DNA of 64,000 bases from Vanessa cardui (lineage: Eukaryota; Arthropoda; Insecta; Lepidoptera; Nymphalidae), in the NCBI RefSeq assembly GCF_905220365.1, contig NC_061151.1, forward strand, positions 1,978,197-2,042,196, in the 5' to 3' direction. The notes under the pieces are model-generated. The model saw only the letters and a list, made by a program, of their open reading frames with translations. It did no database searches and was not told the DNA's origin. Positions 1 to 12,475 of the stretch are shown piece after piece. A program made the position numbers and the translations under genes. Each line of letters starts with the position of its first letter. The first letter of the stretch is position 1.

Positions 1-169
1 TTATATTCTTCATTATAATGGCGTGCTTCATCTGGCTCCAATTTTGTATCGCCTGAGCAAAAGAACATATTAGCTAAGAAACAACAAAATCGAATCAGTT
101 GCATATTAATCATTTATGAACAGTCATATTAAATGATTATCATTAAAATTTAGTTAAATTTGAACGCAG

Positions 170-1875
170 GGCTACGACACCGTGCTTGAAGCTGGTAGTG
201 CAGCGCTTTCTGGAGGTCAGAAGCAAAGAGTGGCCATCGCTCGAGCGCTGCTGAGGAATCCGAGAGTACTCCTGCTGGATGAGGCTACCTCTGCACTCGA
301 TGCAGCCAGTGAGAAGGTATGTATTTTTTAAAACATAGGTTGGACCAAAAATGGGCCAGCTGATGGTAGGTCACCAGTGCCCATAGAAAATGGTAAGAAA
401 TACTAACCAATCTTCAACAACACCAATGCACCAACCTTGGGAAGGAAGATGATATGTCTCTTGAGCCTGTAGTTATGCTCGCTCGCTCACCCTCGAAACA
501 AGAAACTAACAATACTGAGTGTGCCTTGTATATATCTTATTATGATAGGAAGATTAGTAATATGATTAGCGAGGTATATATACTGAGATGAATTTGTACA
601 GATACCTACCACCTAATACATATTAGTTGAGCTAGAAAATTAGATAAAGCTAGATTATTATATTGCACGTTATATAATATCGACAGAAAAAAATAACTTA
701 TTTTTTTATAGATCATATTTTTAATCACAAACACATTCATTAAAGGGGCAGGTTCTGTTTTAAGTAGTATTTCTCAATGTAATGCCGTACTCTGGCTTTT
801 AACCGGCTTTCAGTGGTGAAGGTAAACTCAAGTGAGGCTTGGGCCCAGCTGTGGGATATACGTAATCGATTCGGCCTTGAAATGTAATGATTACATGGGT
901 GATGATTTAATTTCCAGGTCGTACAAGCAGCGTTAGAAGTCGCAGCTAAAGACAGAACGACAGTCATAATCGCCCATCGCCTGGCCACAGTGCGCCACGC
1001 TGACGTCATATGTGTTGTTGATAAGGGTACGTATTCAAACTAACGTCTTTAATTAACAAGAAAATGTACAATGATCATTATTGAGTTCATTTTTAATTAC
1101 TATTTACAATATTGTAACATGATGATGTATTAGTGCTTTTATAAGTCTACTTAAATAAAGAATATTTTCTTTGATTTTATTTTGAATCTGATACAACTTG
1201 ACTTAGACAATTTTACTATTTTTTATAAATATTTAAAAAAGTATTACTAACTGTTTGCAATATATAGTACGACACAACTTAGATGTAGCATCGGTAAAAT
1301 TCGTAAAACCGATCACATCCGAATTGAGTACGCTATCCCAAATTATCAATATTTATTTCTTATGTGATAATGATCTTAACACAAACGTAATAACTTTTAA
1401 TATCATATGACCTTATATACTTATTTGTCAATTTGAAATGTCACTGACGCAAGAATCCATAGCGACGAATAGCGTACAATGGCGCGATAGGGAGCTATTT
1501 CTATGGGTTGTGAAAATCGACAGTAATCGGTTTTATTGAATTTATCGATGCTACATCTAAGTTGTGTCGTACTATATTTGCAATTATAGCAAACAACAAA
1601 TTGAAACGTATATATATGACTTATTTAATTAAATAATATACATTTACTAAGCTAATTAAATATATATTTATTCATTTAATTTCTCATCTTGACCATGCAT
1701 ACTATGCGTCCCTTTACGATTCTATATTACTCTTAATAATTATACATTTTACTAATATATGTTTTTCTATTCAGGCGTCATAGCTGAAAGCGGTTCGCAC
1801 GACGAATTGGTCCGAAAACGAGGCTTATACTGGGAATTACTACAACAGCAGGGACCGTTAGAGGCTAACTCATAA
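170..1875 (+). CDS. ABC transporter, ABCB (P-glycoprotein/MDR) type, C-terminal end (partial)
   Basis: Three exons, 170-316, 918-1026 and 1775-1875 (stop TAA 1873-1875), join in phases 0 and 1 and encode the end of a nucleotide-binding domain. Visible in order are the ABC signature LSGGQKQRVAIARALL, Walker B VLLLDEATSALD, the H-loop segment VIIAHRLATV, and the usual tail in which GVIAESGSHDELV is followed by GLYWELLQQQ. ABCB exporters hydrolyse ATP to move lipophilic compounds or lipids across membranes. The LVRKRGLYWELLQQQ ending fits insect full-length MDR49/ABCB1-like proteins, but a half transporter cannot be excluded because the membrane domains and Walker A lie before the window. Intron 2 carries a 312-bp MITE, and intron 1 a decayed retroposon. 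Confidence 0.9.
345..570 (-). mobile_element. poly-A-tailed retroposon family C, old copy
   Basis: GGCCAGCTGATGGTAGGTCA and CAATACTGAG landmarks in antisense; many substitutions. Confidence 0.55.
1265..1576. mobile_element. TIR MITE family D, copy 1 (in ABCB intron 2)
   Basis: Starts TAGTACGACACAACTTAGAT and ends with its inverse (ATCTAAGTTGTGTCGTACTA), about 30-bp terminal inverted repeats, with TA flanks as in Tc1/mariner-type elements. No coding capacity. Six copies in the window share this structure. Confidence 0.85.
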
Positions 1876-3220
1876 CAGACGCCATCTTAGTTAATTTACT
1901 TAGATACTTTAAACTTAGCTGCTATTGTACCACTGTTATGAATATACCTTTTGAATTTGGCGCCATATTGGTTTAATGTCAAAAAAGATTAAACCGTATT
2001 TGACAATATTTTATAAAACGTTAAAATTAGAGGTATATTCGTTGTACTATTACTTCTCTCTTTTCGTTAGTATAACTTTCTCTCTCTGCCATAATAATGA
2101 TTTAGTACGCATGATTAGTCATCATTGCTCATTTCGAAGCCAGTTGTACTAAATTAAAAAAAAAAACTTCAAAATAATCTACTTTTTAAAACAGCGAAAA
2201 TACTTATCACAAGTCTTACGAGTAGTTAGTTTAATTATTATTGATTATAAAATTCTTGGCTATTGATGCGAAGAAATATCTAATTTTTGTAGAAGCTTGG
2301 AAATTTGTGTTCACTGTGAATTAAGATTAGTTTTATTTTTATTAATTATAATGTCGAAATTGACTATTATTTAAATCTCGAATAATTTACAGAACAGACA
2401 CATTGGTAATTATAATCATTAGGTATTTTATAATTTGAAAATCGAACAAATTATTTAAATGTTTTCGATTTTCAATTAGTAGTGTAATCATTTTACAAAA
2501 ATGTTTTTTGTTCTAAGTTTATTTAAGCATAATACAAAAAATCAGTGTCTAGTTATAATATGACATAAAAAATATTGTTCGTACATTTTGATCACCTGTC
2601 GCTGACATTTGATATATTCTGACGTTTGTCATTTCACAGTTTATTAGGTTTATTAAACAAAATACCGTTTTGGATGTTGTATAACCAACAGTCAACACAT
2701 CATTTCTTGTTGAAATAATATATTTAAAAATGATTTTACAAGATTTCTTATGTTTTGATCGTTGTTAACTAATAATTCCCTCGATTTATCTGTAATATTA
2801 TACAAATCCACTGATGCCTGTGTAGTAAGTCAAAACATTCAAACGACTATCCTAATAAAAAAGTACATATTTAATGTATACTCTATAGATTACAAAATAT
2901 TTCAATTATATAAAAACTTTTATTCGTAGTATTTAAGGTATTTGACTGTGATTTTAAATTTAATTTTAAGAAGTGTAATCCAAAAGTGTTTTAATTTTAA
3001 ATGTGCGATACATCGTGACATTGTGATAAAATTAATTATTAAAATGTAATAAAGGAATTTAAAATAAGAATTTACCGTTTTTTTTCTACACTTCGTTATT
3101 TAGTAACTAAATACTCAATAATTAATAAAATACCTGTTAATAAAATTCTGCAGACATTTTGTTAAAATTACATCGGTAAAAAAAGGCATATTATTCGATG
3201 ATTTTATAGATGATAAAAAA

Positions 3221-3453
3221 GCGTGGAGTTAATACCTGTTGACTTGCAAGCAGGATATATTAATTTAAATAATTGTATTTAACTACTTGACTTTGTATTT
3301 TTTATATGTTGAAAAAGAGAAAGTATTGAGTTTCTTGGCGGTTCTTCTTAGTATAATCTACTTTCCGAACCCGTGGTAGCTTCACTTAATTGTGAAATGA
3401 CGATTCAAAAGTGCTTGTAAAAGCCTACTTGAATAAAGTTTATTTTGATTTAG
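3221..3453 (+). mobile_element. LINE 3' end family E
   Basis: GCGTGGAGTTAATACCTGTT to GAATAAAGTTTATTTTGATT, a repeated 3'-UTR type with AATAAA; nine copies in the window. Confidence 0.65.
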
Positions 3454-3579
3454 ATATTAGAAAATAATCGGATGTGATGTTAGCGTCATCTTGAAAGCAA
3501 TATTGTCACAAGCGTATAGTTCCAGCACTAATTGTTCTGGCAAATCTTTGGCTTGGCTTGGCTTTGAATCGGCTTCGCA

Positions 3580-3845
3580 TGTAACGTGCCGCTACAACAC
3601 TTTGTGTTTCATCAGCATTTATAAGACATCTGATGTAAATGGTCATACCGACCATAGACAATGCGCTATTAGAAATATCCATTCCTTACATCGCCAAAGT
3701 GCCACCATCCTTGCGAACTAAGATGTCATGTCCCTTCTACCTGTAGTTACAATGGCTCACTCACCCTTCAAACCGGAACACAACAATACTGAGTACTGTT
3801 TTTGACGGTATATATATACTTGCACAAAGCCCTGCGACCAAGTAA
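3580..3845 (-). mobile_element. family C retroposon, old copy
   Basis: Antisense landmarks TGGTCATACCGACCATAGAC, TCACCCTTCAAACCGGAACA, GCACAAAGCCCTGCGACCAA. Confidence 0.6.
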
Positions 3846-4027
3846 TTAATGTCATCTATCAATGACGTATGTCCCTCTATATAAAGGGTAACAATTTATC
3901 ACCAAGGTCTCAAGGAGGGTCAGCATGACAGGATGTCATAATTAAAACATCAGCTAAATAATAACACATCGTATTAACTCTAAAATTTAATAAATAGGTT
4001 CCACCCTTTTGGGCGAGCATGAGCACC

Positions 4028-4320
4028 TGAGATGGCCCAGTGGTTAGAACGTGTGCATCTTAACCGATGATTGCAGATTCAAATCCAGACAAGCAGCACT
4101 ATATATATGTGCTTAATTTGTGATTATAATTCATCTCGTGCTCAGCGGTGAAGGAAAACATCGTGAGGAAACCTGAGTGTGTCTTATTTCATCGAAATTC
4201 TGCCACATGTGCATTCCACCAAGCCGCATTAGAACAGCGTGGTGGAATATGTGCCACACCCTCTCCTTAATGGAGGAGGAGGCTCAGCATTGGGAAATTT
4301 ACAGGCTGTTACTTTACTTT
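4028..4320 (+). mobile_element. tRNA-derived SINE A with TTACT-type tail
   Basis: Pol III A-box-like TGGCCCAGTGGTTAG, B-box-like region (partly mutated), body ATTCCACCAA...GTGGTGGAATATG, end ACAGGCTGTTACTTTACTTT. Confidence 0.8.
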
Positions 4321-4634
4321 AATACTTTACCTTTTTGGAGTTAAATAGAGAATGATTCTTCCAATAATTACAAAGTAACGCTTATGGTTTAAAATATGCC
4401 AAGATTTCAGGAAGCGTCAACATAAAAATGAAACAATTTTAAATCAATAATATTTTATTTACAATAATCTGTATAACAAACCAGCAGGATGGAAAAAAGT
4501 CTAAGCAATAATTGAGCAAAATTGAAACGGAGTTACGAATATACCACACAATATTTTATATTACTATTGAGAGTCGTTGAGTAAGCTACCTTTCAGAGGA
4601 TGAGGGTCAAGTGAAGAGATACTACCGTATGAGA

Positions 4635-4900
4635 GCTGAGATGGCCCAGAAGTTAGAACGCGTGCATCTTAACTGATGATTGCGGGTTCAAACCCAGGCA
4701 AGCACCACTGAATATTCATGTGTTAAGCACACAAGTTTTGTGTTTATAATTCATCTCATGCTCGGTGAAGGAAAACATCGTGAAGAAACCGGCATGTGTT
4801 CATAGAAGTTCCGTCACAAGTATATTTCACCAACGATTAGAACAGCGTGGTGGAATATGTTCCAAAGACCAACAGTGGATAATTTACAGGCTGTTGTTGT
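4635..4900 (+). mobile_element. SINE A
   Basis: GATGGCCCAGAAGTTAGAAC at 5', B-box GGTTCAAACCC, ends CAGGCTGTTGTTGTT; a short 3' deletion. Confidence 0.75.
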
Positions 4901-5143
4901 TAATAATATCCTCAATTATCCACGAGGAAAACTATCAACTCCACAGATCATACCAGTAAGTGCTTACAAGCTTATTTCTTAATTTAATGGGACGGCGTTT
5001 GCTAAAAAACTCGAGGCAGGAATAACATATCCACTTGCCTTAAAGGCTACCGAAGTATAACTTTCAACTATACTTCTCATTGCTACTGAAAATTTGACCA
5101 AAACTAACTTAACTTCTATATGGAATAAGAACTTTTTTACAAG

Positions 5144-5591
5144 ACTAGCTGTTGCCCGCTGCTTCGCCCGTGTTTTAGGGTGTTGTCATGTGTCAAACAA
5201 AAAAGTAGCCCTTGTACCTTGTGTTACACTGCTACATAATCAACACCTCTTGAGGAGAAAGCTTGCAACGTAATCTTATGTTACTTTCATGGTGGTGACA
5301 TACATATGGCATAATTAATAACATAGTCTTTAGCTTTTTCCATAAAATATAAAGAGCTTTAGCAGTGTGACATATACATTACAAATGTAGAAAATAGTTA
5401 GTTAGTAGTCAACCGTGGGTTCGCTTACTTTTATGGTGTTACTTGGCATGCATTAGGCAACAAATGTAGCCAATGTCCTTTGTTGGAGTACTAGTTTGCT
5501 TCATACCAAATTTCATCAAATTTGATTCAGCGGTTTGGTCGTGAAAAAGCGTCAGACTGACAGAGTTACTTTCACATTTATAATATTAGTA
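5144..5591 (+). mobile_element. old LINE-like fragment with TTTATAATATTAGTAT 3' end
   Basis: Starts CTAGCTGTTGCCCGCTGCTT and ends GAGTTACTTTCACATTTATA. The same 3' motif recurs at 25845, 53590 and 54465. RTE-type ends look like this in Lepidoptera, but the class is inferred. Confidence 0.5.
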
Positions 5592-6198
5592 TACATTAGG
5601 TTTAAATGACAGAAATGGACTGAAGTTACAGCAATTACTTGTTATGTAAGAGAAAAATTCGTATATATAGATAGTCATATTAAACTATTAGATATCACAA
5701 AAATACAGCCCTATTTTGAACTACAGTCCACTCCAATGGTAACAGGAGTCAAAATAAACAAACGTTATTTACATATTCCATACTATTCCCTAATAGCTAT
5801 TAGCACAACACTGTTCTTGATCAATATATCTTTTTTTATATATATTATACAACACTATTACACTTAGCTTAGCTTATTTACGTTCACTCCTCCTGCCATT
5901 GTAATCGACTATAGTGTTATTGCAAAATAAGCTTTATTTATATACTAATAAATCATTTATTATCTTTGGTTAGCTAGGCTGACAATAGTTGTTGTAATAT
6001 AACTATGTTGTATTTATTATCGGCTGAAATTACATATCGAACGGATTTGCATTTGAAAAGTGCTTGTAAAAGCCTACTAGAATTAGTTATAATTTTTGTT
6101 GTTTTTAAAGGCACAGTTTGACGGTCGGGCTGATGAATGGGTGGTATCTACCCTACCATCGAGTAATCATTTTAATCGACCAATTAATTCAATAAATT

Positions 6199-6498
6199 CC
6201 AATGATGTTGTAGTAAACAGATATGTCATTAACGCGCAAAAAGTGAAGACTAGACAACGTCCTAATTGGGACGATTGCCTTTAGTCGTTTTACGTAGTAA
6301 TACGTTATAACACATCACAATTACGTAGTAATACGTTTTGCGCAATTAAAACATCTAGTTATCCCTTTCACTTATTGTTTTTATCAAGCTATCCTTTTTA
6401 CTTTTAACGAAATGTAAAATAAATAATCCCCGGCGCGGCACATATTTTTCTTTTCTTTAGTATGGGTATAACATATCTGTTTATTAGAATATCATTGG
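6199..6498. mobile_element. 300-bp TIR MITE family K, copy 1
   Basis: Inverted ends of about 32 bp built on TAAACAGATATGT: CCAATGAT at the left outer end and ATCATTGG at the right. It contains two ACGTAGTAATACGTT motifs. On the minus strand its right TIR carries AATAAA (6485-6480), about 108 bases after the SLC10A7-like stop. Confidence 0.8.
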
Positions 6499-6524
6499 TT
6501 CCTATATCAAACGATATTCGTGTC

Positions 6525-6592
6525 TAGGAAGCGGGGGGGGGGTCTCTAGGAATAATCGTGTCTAGGAAGCGTCGGTGGAGGGGGGGGGGGTT
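6525..6592. repeat. poly-G tracts in the SLC10A7-like 3' UTR
   Basis: Runs of 10 and 10 G on the plus strand (about 6533-6542 and 6581-6590) sit around a repeated GTGTCTAGGAAGCG, so the mRNA has poly-C just after the stop. Confidence 0.8.
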
Positions 6593-9500
6593 CTAGGTGG
6601 GCAGGTTCTCCCGGGCGTCGGCGGTGGGGGGGGCGAGCGCGGCCAGTAGCAGCGCCTGCGCCGGGGCTCCGAACACGGCCGGCAGACGCGCCAGGCCTCC
6701 CGCCGCGCACGAGGGCGCCGCCCACTCTGCGCACACGCTTAACATATTATACACGACCTCCGTGGTCGAGTGGTGTGTGCACCGGTTTCCATGGGTACGC
6801 CACTCTGAGGTCCCGGGTTCGATTCCCGGCCGAGTCGATGTAGATTACCATTAGTTTTCTATGTTGTCTGGGGTCTGGGTGTTTGTGGTACTGTCGTTAC
6901 TTCTGATTTCCATAACACAAGTGCTTCAGCTACTTACATTGGGATCAGAGTAATGTATGTGATGTTGTCTCATATTTATTTATTTATTATTTATATTCAA
7001 CATATAAAGTGACACAATGGGATCAACATTCTTGTTAAACACGCATTCCTGCAATCACGCAGAGCCGAGATGACCCAGTGGTTAGAACACGTGCATCTTA
7101 ACCCATGATTACAGGTTCATACCCAAACAAGCACTGCTGAATGAACCGGCGATGAAGGAACATCGTGAGAAAACCTGCATGTGTCTAATTTGGAACCCGC
7201 ATTGGAGCAGCGTGGTGAAATATGTTCCAAACCTTCACCTCAAAGGGAGGGGAGGCTTTAGTCCAGCAGTGGGAAATTTACAGGCTGTTGTTGTTATTTA
7301 CCAATATGGGTGGACTTCGGCGTCGCTACCAGCAACAGAACGTGGGCTTCTGGCAGCGTTAGCAGCCCACACTTCACGTATAGGTAGCTAGACGCAGCCA
7401 CTGTTGTCAACCAGCTTACAACTGAAGACAAATAAAAACCTTTTCAAATACGGGAAATAACCCCAATTGAATGCAATGGAACTGGAACATTTGATGGTAA
7501 GTGGTAACCATATAGACATCACTGCTGTAAATATATAAGCAGTGGCGGCGTAAGGCGGCCTCGCTGTGCAAAGGGCCTCGCGTCAGAAATTTGAAAAAAA
7601 AAATACAAGGGCCCCTTAAACTCTTGCCCATATTAAGATTCGATCTTGAGCCGCCACTGGTAACAAACACTCACGGCCTCACGGTGCAAAGGGCCTTGAA
7701 AAAGTACAACATAACATTGGGATCAGAGTACTAAAAAAAAACAAGTGCCTCGCAAACAGTATCTTGCCCACATTAGGTTTAGATCTTGCACCGCCACTGT
7801 ATATAAGCCTTTATATCAACTAAGATGTTATGGATTCCCCTCCTATACGAAACTAGTTTAAAAAAATGGATAAAATGTTCAACTAACCTAAAAACAGTGT
7901 TGCCATTACATCAATGACGTACAAACTACCCTCCGCTTCTCTCAGAAGCGAGCAACACTCGCTGTAAAGTATTGCCAGCGCTGATATCTTGTTTATGGTC
8001 CCATCTGAAATGAAATGTATATTATTTTGAATTTAGTAATGAATTATTAAACTAATCACAATACTTGGACCAACATCTCATCCTTTAGGACTGATGAAAT
8101 CTTTTTTTTTCTTATATATATACGCGTACTGCCAAATAGGCCAGCTGATGGTATGTGGTCACTATTATGAACATAGATATAACAGTGAACGCTTAATCGA
8201 TGGTTACGTTTACAAGCCCAGGAAAGCAAAGCATTCCATAAGCTTAATTTAATTTTATAGTTCACTGTTTCAATTCGAGTCGAGATGGCTCAGTGGTAAG
8301 AACGAGTGCATCTTAATCGATGATTGCGGGTTCAAACCCAGGCAAGCACCGCTGATTCATGTGCTTAATTTGTCTATTAATTCATCTCGTGCTCAGCGGT
8401 GAAGGAAAACATCGTGAGGAAACCTGCATGTGACAAATTTCATATAAATTCTGCCACATGTGTATTCCACCAACCCGCATTGGAACAGCGTGGTGGAATA
8501 TGTTCCAAGCCTTCTCCTCCTTTAGCCCAGCAGTGGGAATTTACAGGCCGTTGTTGTTGTTGTTGTTGCTTTTTCAATTCTGTCGTAACTGTCATGACTG
8601 TTAAACTATTTCACATATATCCACCAACCCATATTGGAGCAGCGTAGTGGATGACCTCCAAACTCCTAAAAGCGACAGGACTTAGCCCATCAGATGGTCT
8701 GTCTGTGATATTATATTCCCCGCATTGTAGCAGCGCACTGGATAAGCACAAGCCTTGTCCTCAAAGGGAGAGGAGGTCTTAGGCCACCAGAGTGACATTA
8801 CCAAGATTCAACTTTATACATAACTGCGATGATATAAACATTTGACTAATCTACTTGGTACATACCGATTTCTTTCTTCGAAGACAGGTTCCCGATCGCG
8901 AACGGCACTAGAGCTGATGATGCAGTTAAGACAACTCCTCGCAACGAGGGCAGTGCTATTCGACCGCACTGGAAGTTAAATTCAAAACTGTTGGATTTTC
9001 TATTCATTTTTATAAGCAAAACTTTAACTCTTGTAAAAAAGTATTATATGTATTTTATTATAAAAAATTTGGCTACTGGCAACTAATACTTATTTCATAT
9101 TATTGTCACTTTAAATATCTTCTTTAACAACTTAAAATATCATTTCATTCGGTGAAACCGTAAAGCTATTTTTCGTATCCGTAAAGACAATCACAAATGA
9201 TTCAAGATCTCGACCAATGACATCGCGTTATGAAAATCATAGATCATTTTCGACCAATTACATCGCGCCATTTCAAGGTCAAAGTGATTTATTTATCTTT
9301 ATTCCTCCTGTGATTGGATTAAACTACAACATCTATAAAAAGTACATCACTTACCAGCAAAAGGTGAGCAAGGGGTGAGAATAGGAATGACACCGCATAG
9401 CTGGTGGCAGCTAAGGATGCCGTGACACCATCCCTGCTCAGCGAGAGTGGTAGCCACACGCACGGACGCGCCAGAGACGCTAATATCGCACTAAATAACC

Positions 9501-12475
9501 ATAAAACATTCAAATTACATTACACTGGCAAACCTTTCCTTCACACGTGTCCAAAAATATCTTTATAACATTTTAATTCACGAACAAACAATGAAACCAA
9601 AATACTTTTTCCTTTTGTTCTGATGAGAAAAATTAAAATTATAGACTTTCCTTTTCCTCAATAAACATGTATTATACATATAAAACTCCCGCTAGAATGA
9701 CTTTGTTTATTGATGAAATTAAAAAAGTGTAATTTAAATCGATTATTTAAAATTCGTAACGTAGTTTAAAATATAGGCACCAAAATTTGTTTTGATCCCA
9801 ACAAGTCATCCAGCCTTATGAACAATCAAATCATAACAAGTTACGTGCTTTGTGGTTTCCGTATGAGTGGAATAGCAAAGCAATCCTACCCCCTCCCCCC
9901 TTGACGATCTGATGAGTACCAGTATCCCCAGTCCAAATGGTGAAATCAAGACAACAGCGCAAATATTCTGAAGATCGATAGCAGGCAAGCGTTACAAATG
10001 CTACCTCATTCAAATCCCTCACATTCCAATATAACCTCCTTATATTATAATGTAAAATACTTATTTATAATTAATAAAAAACTTACCCTTCAATAACTCG
10101 CCTATCGAGAGCCACTGACAGTGCGTTAACAGTGACAGCGGACAGTACGAATGCAACAACATGCGCATGGAGCGCTGTCAATGCGTACATACGCGTGCGA
10201 CATGCATGCACGCGTGTGCGACCCGCGCTATAATATATATACGTCCGGGGAATGTGGATTATGTATTCCATGTGAAATATACCTGCAAAAAATATTATAA
10301 AGTTTAAATGAATCCGACAATTTATTAGAAATATATATTGTTATACTTTAAAAATATAATATAATTATTGTTAGCGTGACGAGAACATCTCGGAAGCAAT
10401 ACCCCTTCATGGGATAAGATCTGTTTTTTAAACAATATTTGTGGTCAATTTGTTTTTTATGGCATAGGTAGGGCGAACAAATGGGCCTTCCGATGTTAAG
10501 ACAGTCACCATAAAAAAAATACTATTTCTATCGTGTCATAAATCTTGGGACCTAAGATGTTATGTGTCATGTACCTATGGACACCAACTCAGTCAACCTT
10601 CGAAAGATAATACAACAATACAAATTATTGCTGTTTCTTGCTAGAATATATGAGGAATGAGTACCACTTGGTGGCTGCCTTGCAAAAAGCCCTTCCACCA
10701 AGTAAATTACAAAAGACTGATGTGTATGTACTTCTTAAGAATATTTTCCTTCTCAGATAATTTATGCAAATTTATGGGTGTTCATTTCAAAGATCATATC
10801 ATTGTTAAGAATGAAAGATCTTTGCTTTTTTAATAGTATAGTATAAAATGAGGCAAAGAAGACATATTTTTGGTTTTGTTTAAATTATAAGATTATCTAT
10901 AGTCAGCTATAAAATTAAATATATTAAAACTTTTAATGTATATCTATTTTTAATGTCGTAAATTCTATAATTCTATCTTGCCAGCTATATGTGATTTGGC
11001 ATTATCTTCTAATATAATAAAATAAATATATATTTCCAAATGCATTCTTATTAATATTGTTTCGTTTAAAAGCTTATATTAAAATCAAAAGCAAAAAACA
11101 TGTGACAATAAATATTCTATTTTTTTAATTCATAAAATTCCATATCAGAATGGCTTTTCTTAATGATAAATAATGAAACGAGTCATATGCGGGATGACTC
11201 GCAGAAAAATGGTGATTTATGTTATTTAATAATGAATATATTTATTTTAAATTGCATTTAAATATAAAAAAGTAGAGCATGCGAAATGCTGAGAGATTTT
11301 ATAGTAAAACTTACTTAATTTTATAGAATATCTTTATTATATAAAGCATAATGTAATAAAATCCAGTTTATTGAACCTCGTAGCTTGTGCAACAAATTTT
11401 AAATAGAGCAATCAATATTACATTTTATACTAAAATACACTCACTCTGTACTCTGAATGTCTGAAATGTTTTACACACTTTCTTAAGTGTTTGATAGTAA
11501 ATTAGTATCTTGCAATTTCTGGGCTGCTTTTGAGAATCTCGAGCAGACAAACTCCATCCAACACAAGGTTATCTTTCCAATATAACGTTTGTATGTTTAT
11601 TAATATTTTTGAGTATAATATTGAGTATATAACTGACGGTTTATGAAATTCTAATCAAAGTTTAATTAGACTATCTGAGTATTGTTTTTTTATTTTGAGT
11701 CATTGGTTGATAGAAGAATGTAATATCGCAAACAATCATCATCCTGCCCTTATCCCAATTTTCTTTGAAGTCCGCACAGCATCAATTATTCTTCCATACT
11801 TCTTCATCTCTTGTCATCTTATAAGCAACATTCTTTCCAGCTACATTGTCTTCCACATAATCCATTCATCGTTTTTGTGAAAGATGATATGACTGGAAAG
11901 ATTGTTACTAGTAAAATAAGAAACCAAATTGGACCCAAAATACTTAATCGAGCTTTAATTAATACTTCAGTGATTGCATATCAGTTTTTGCTATTTAATA
12001 TTTAACATATAATTTATTTAAACTCTGTTTCAATATAATCTATGAGTCTATATTGCATGAACTAATTTCAATGTTAAAGATTGTTATTGGTCAATAAGAA
12101 ACTTGTATAAAATTAACAAACAGTATTATTTTCACTAATAAAAATTTCAATGTGCATTCAGCTGTTGATTTTATATAACGGAAATTATGTATAAATACGA
12201 GCTCTAAATGTGAGAAAAATATAATTTAATTACATGGGCGAATGGGTGCAATGCGTTCTAGGTATATCTACGTTATCATGCATGTAGTTGCCTCCGGGAG
12301 CCCCGTAATTCGGCGCGAGTACAGCAAGAGCCATCGTCATCAAAACTCCTGGCACCATCCAGCGTTTCTTCAATTCCTTCCAAAAGTCCAAATCATAATC
12401 ACTTTTATACACTTCGTTACGATCCTTCTGAGGATAAACAACTTGGGTTGAAGTTACAGTACATTCCATCTTCAA
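6593..12475 (-). CDS. SLC10A7: SLC10A7-like sodium/bile acid cotransporter family carrier
   Basis: Seven exons on the minus strand: 12475-12292, 10282-10087, 9490-9355, 8968-8866, 8004-7888, 7421-7302 and 6726-6593. Every junction phase agrees, giving 990 nt and 329 aa; human SLC10A7 is about 340-360 aa. The N-terminus (FWKELKKRWMVPGVLMTMAL, then NYGAPGG) matches the first membrane segment of SLC10A7, and successive hydrophobic stretches (VVAFVLSAVTV, ATSYAVSFLFSPLAHLLL, VLTASSALVPFAIGNL, LYVIDVMATLFL, FGAPAQALLLAALAP) follow the SBF-like fold. The family is linked to secretory-pathway and calcium homeostasis; the substrate is unsettled. Intron 1 uses a GC donor. The last exon is extremely GC-rich. 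Start ATG 12475-12473; a second ATG lies two codons later. The THKSLTLG-like motif of vertebrates reads TPKSTHIE here. Confidence 0.85.
6757..6985 (+). mobile_element. tRNA-derived SINE B, next to SLC10A7-like last exon
   Basis: CCTCCGTGGTCGAGTGG head and perfect B-box GGTTCGATTCC; body TTGTCTGGGGTCTGGGTG; tail (TTTA)n. About 30 bases from the acceptor of exon 6726-6593. Confidence 0.85.
7062..7296 (+). mobile_element. SINE A abutting SLC10A7-like exon 6 donor
   Basis: tRNA-like head at 7062, internal deletion, tail GCTGTTGTTGTTATTT. The donor of the minus-strand exon 7421-7302 is read from this tail. Confidence 0.8.
8276..8568 (+). mobile_element. SINE A, near full length
   Basis: GAGTCGAGATGGCTCAGTGG head, B-box GGTTCAAACCC, tail (TTG)n. 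SLC10A7-like intron. Confidence 0.85.
10455..10705 (-). mobile_element. family C retroposon, old copy
   Basis: ATGGCATAGGTAGGGCGAAC to AAAGCCCTTCCACCAAGTAA; SLC10A7-like intron 1. Confidence 0.55.

Larger units (their letters stand above)
1876..6592. other. convergent intergenic spacer between ABCB and SLC10A7-like genes
   Basis: No coding exon is supported here. The spacer holds the ABCB 3' UTR (with an AATAAA-like motif near 3047), a LINE 3' end, a poly-A-type retroposon copy, two SINE copies, an old LINE-like fragment at 5144-5591, and a TIR MITE at 6199-6498. The rest is AT-rich unique sequence. Confidence 0.7.

Noticed and set aside
6759..6836. Possible tRNA gene (B-box GGTTCGATTCC)
   Set aside because: It is the head of a multi-copy SINE B with the standard body and tail; it does not fold as a full cloverleaf.
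9806..10022. Two minus-strand open frames considered as an extra SLC10A7 exon
   Set aside because: The exons on either side (ending 10087, starting 9490) join directly in phase and the alignment to the family leaves no gap.
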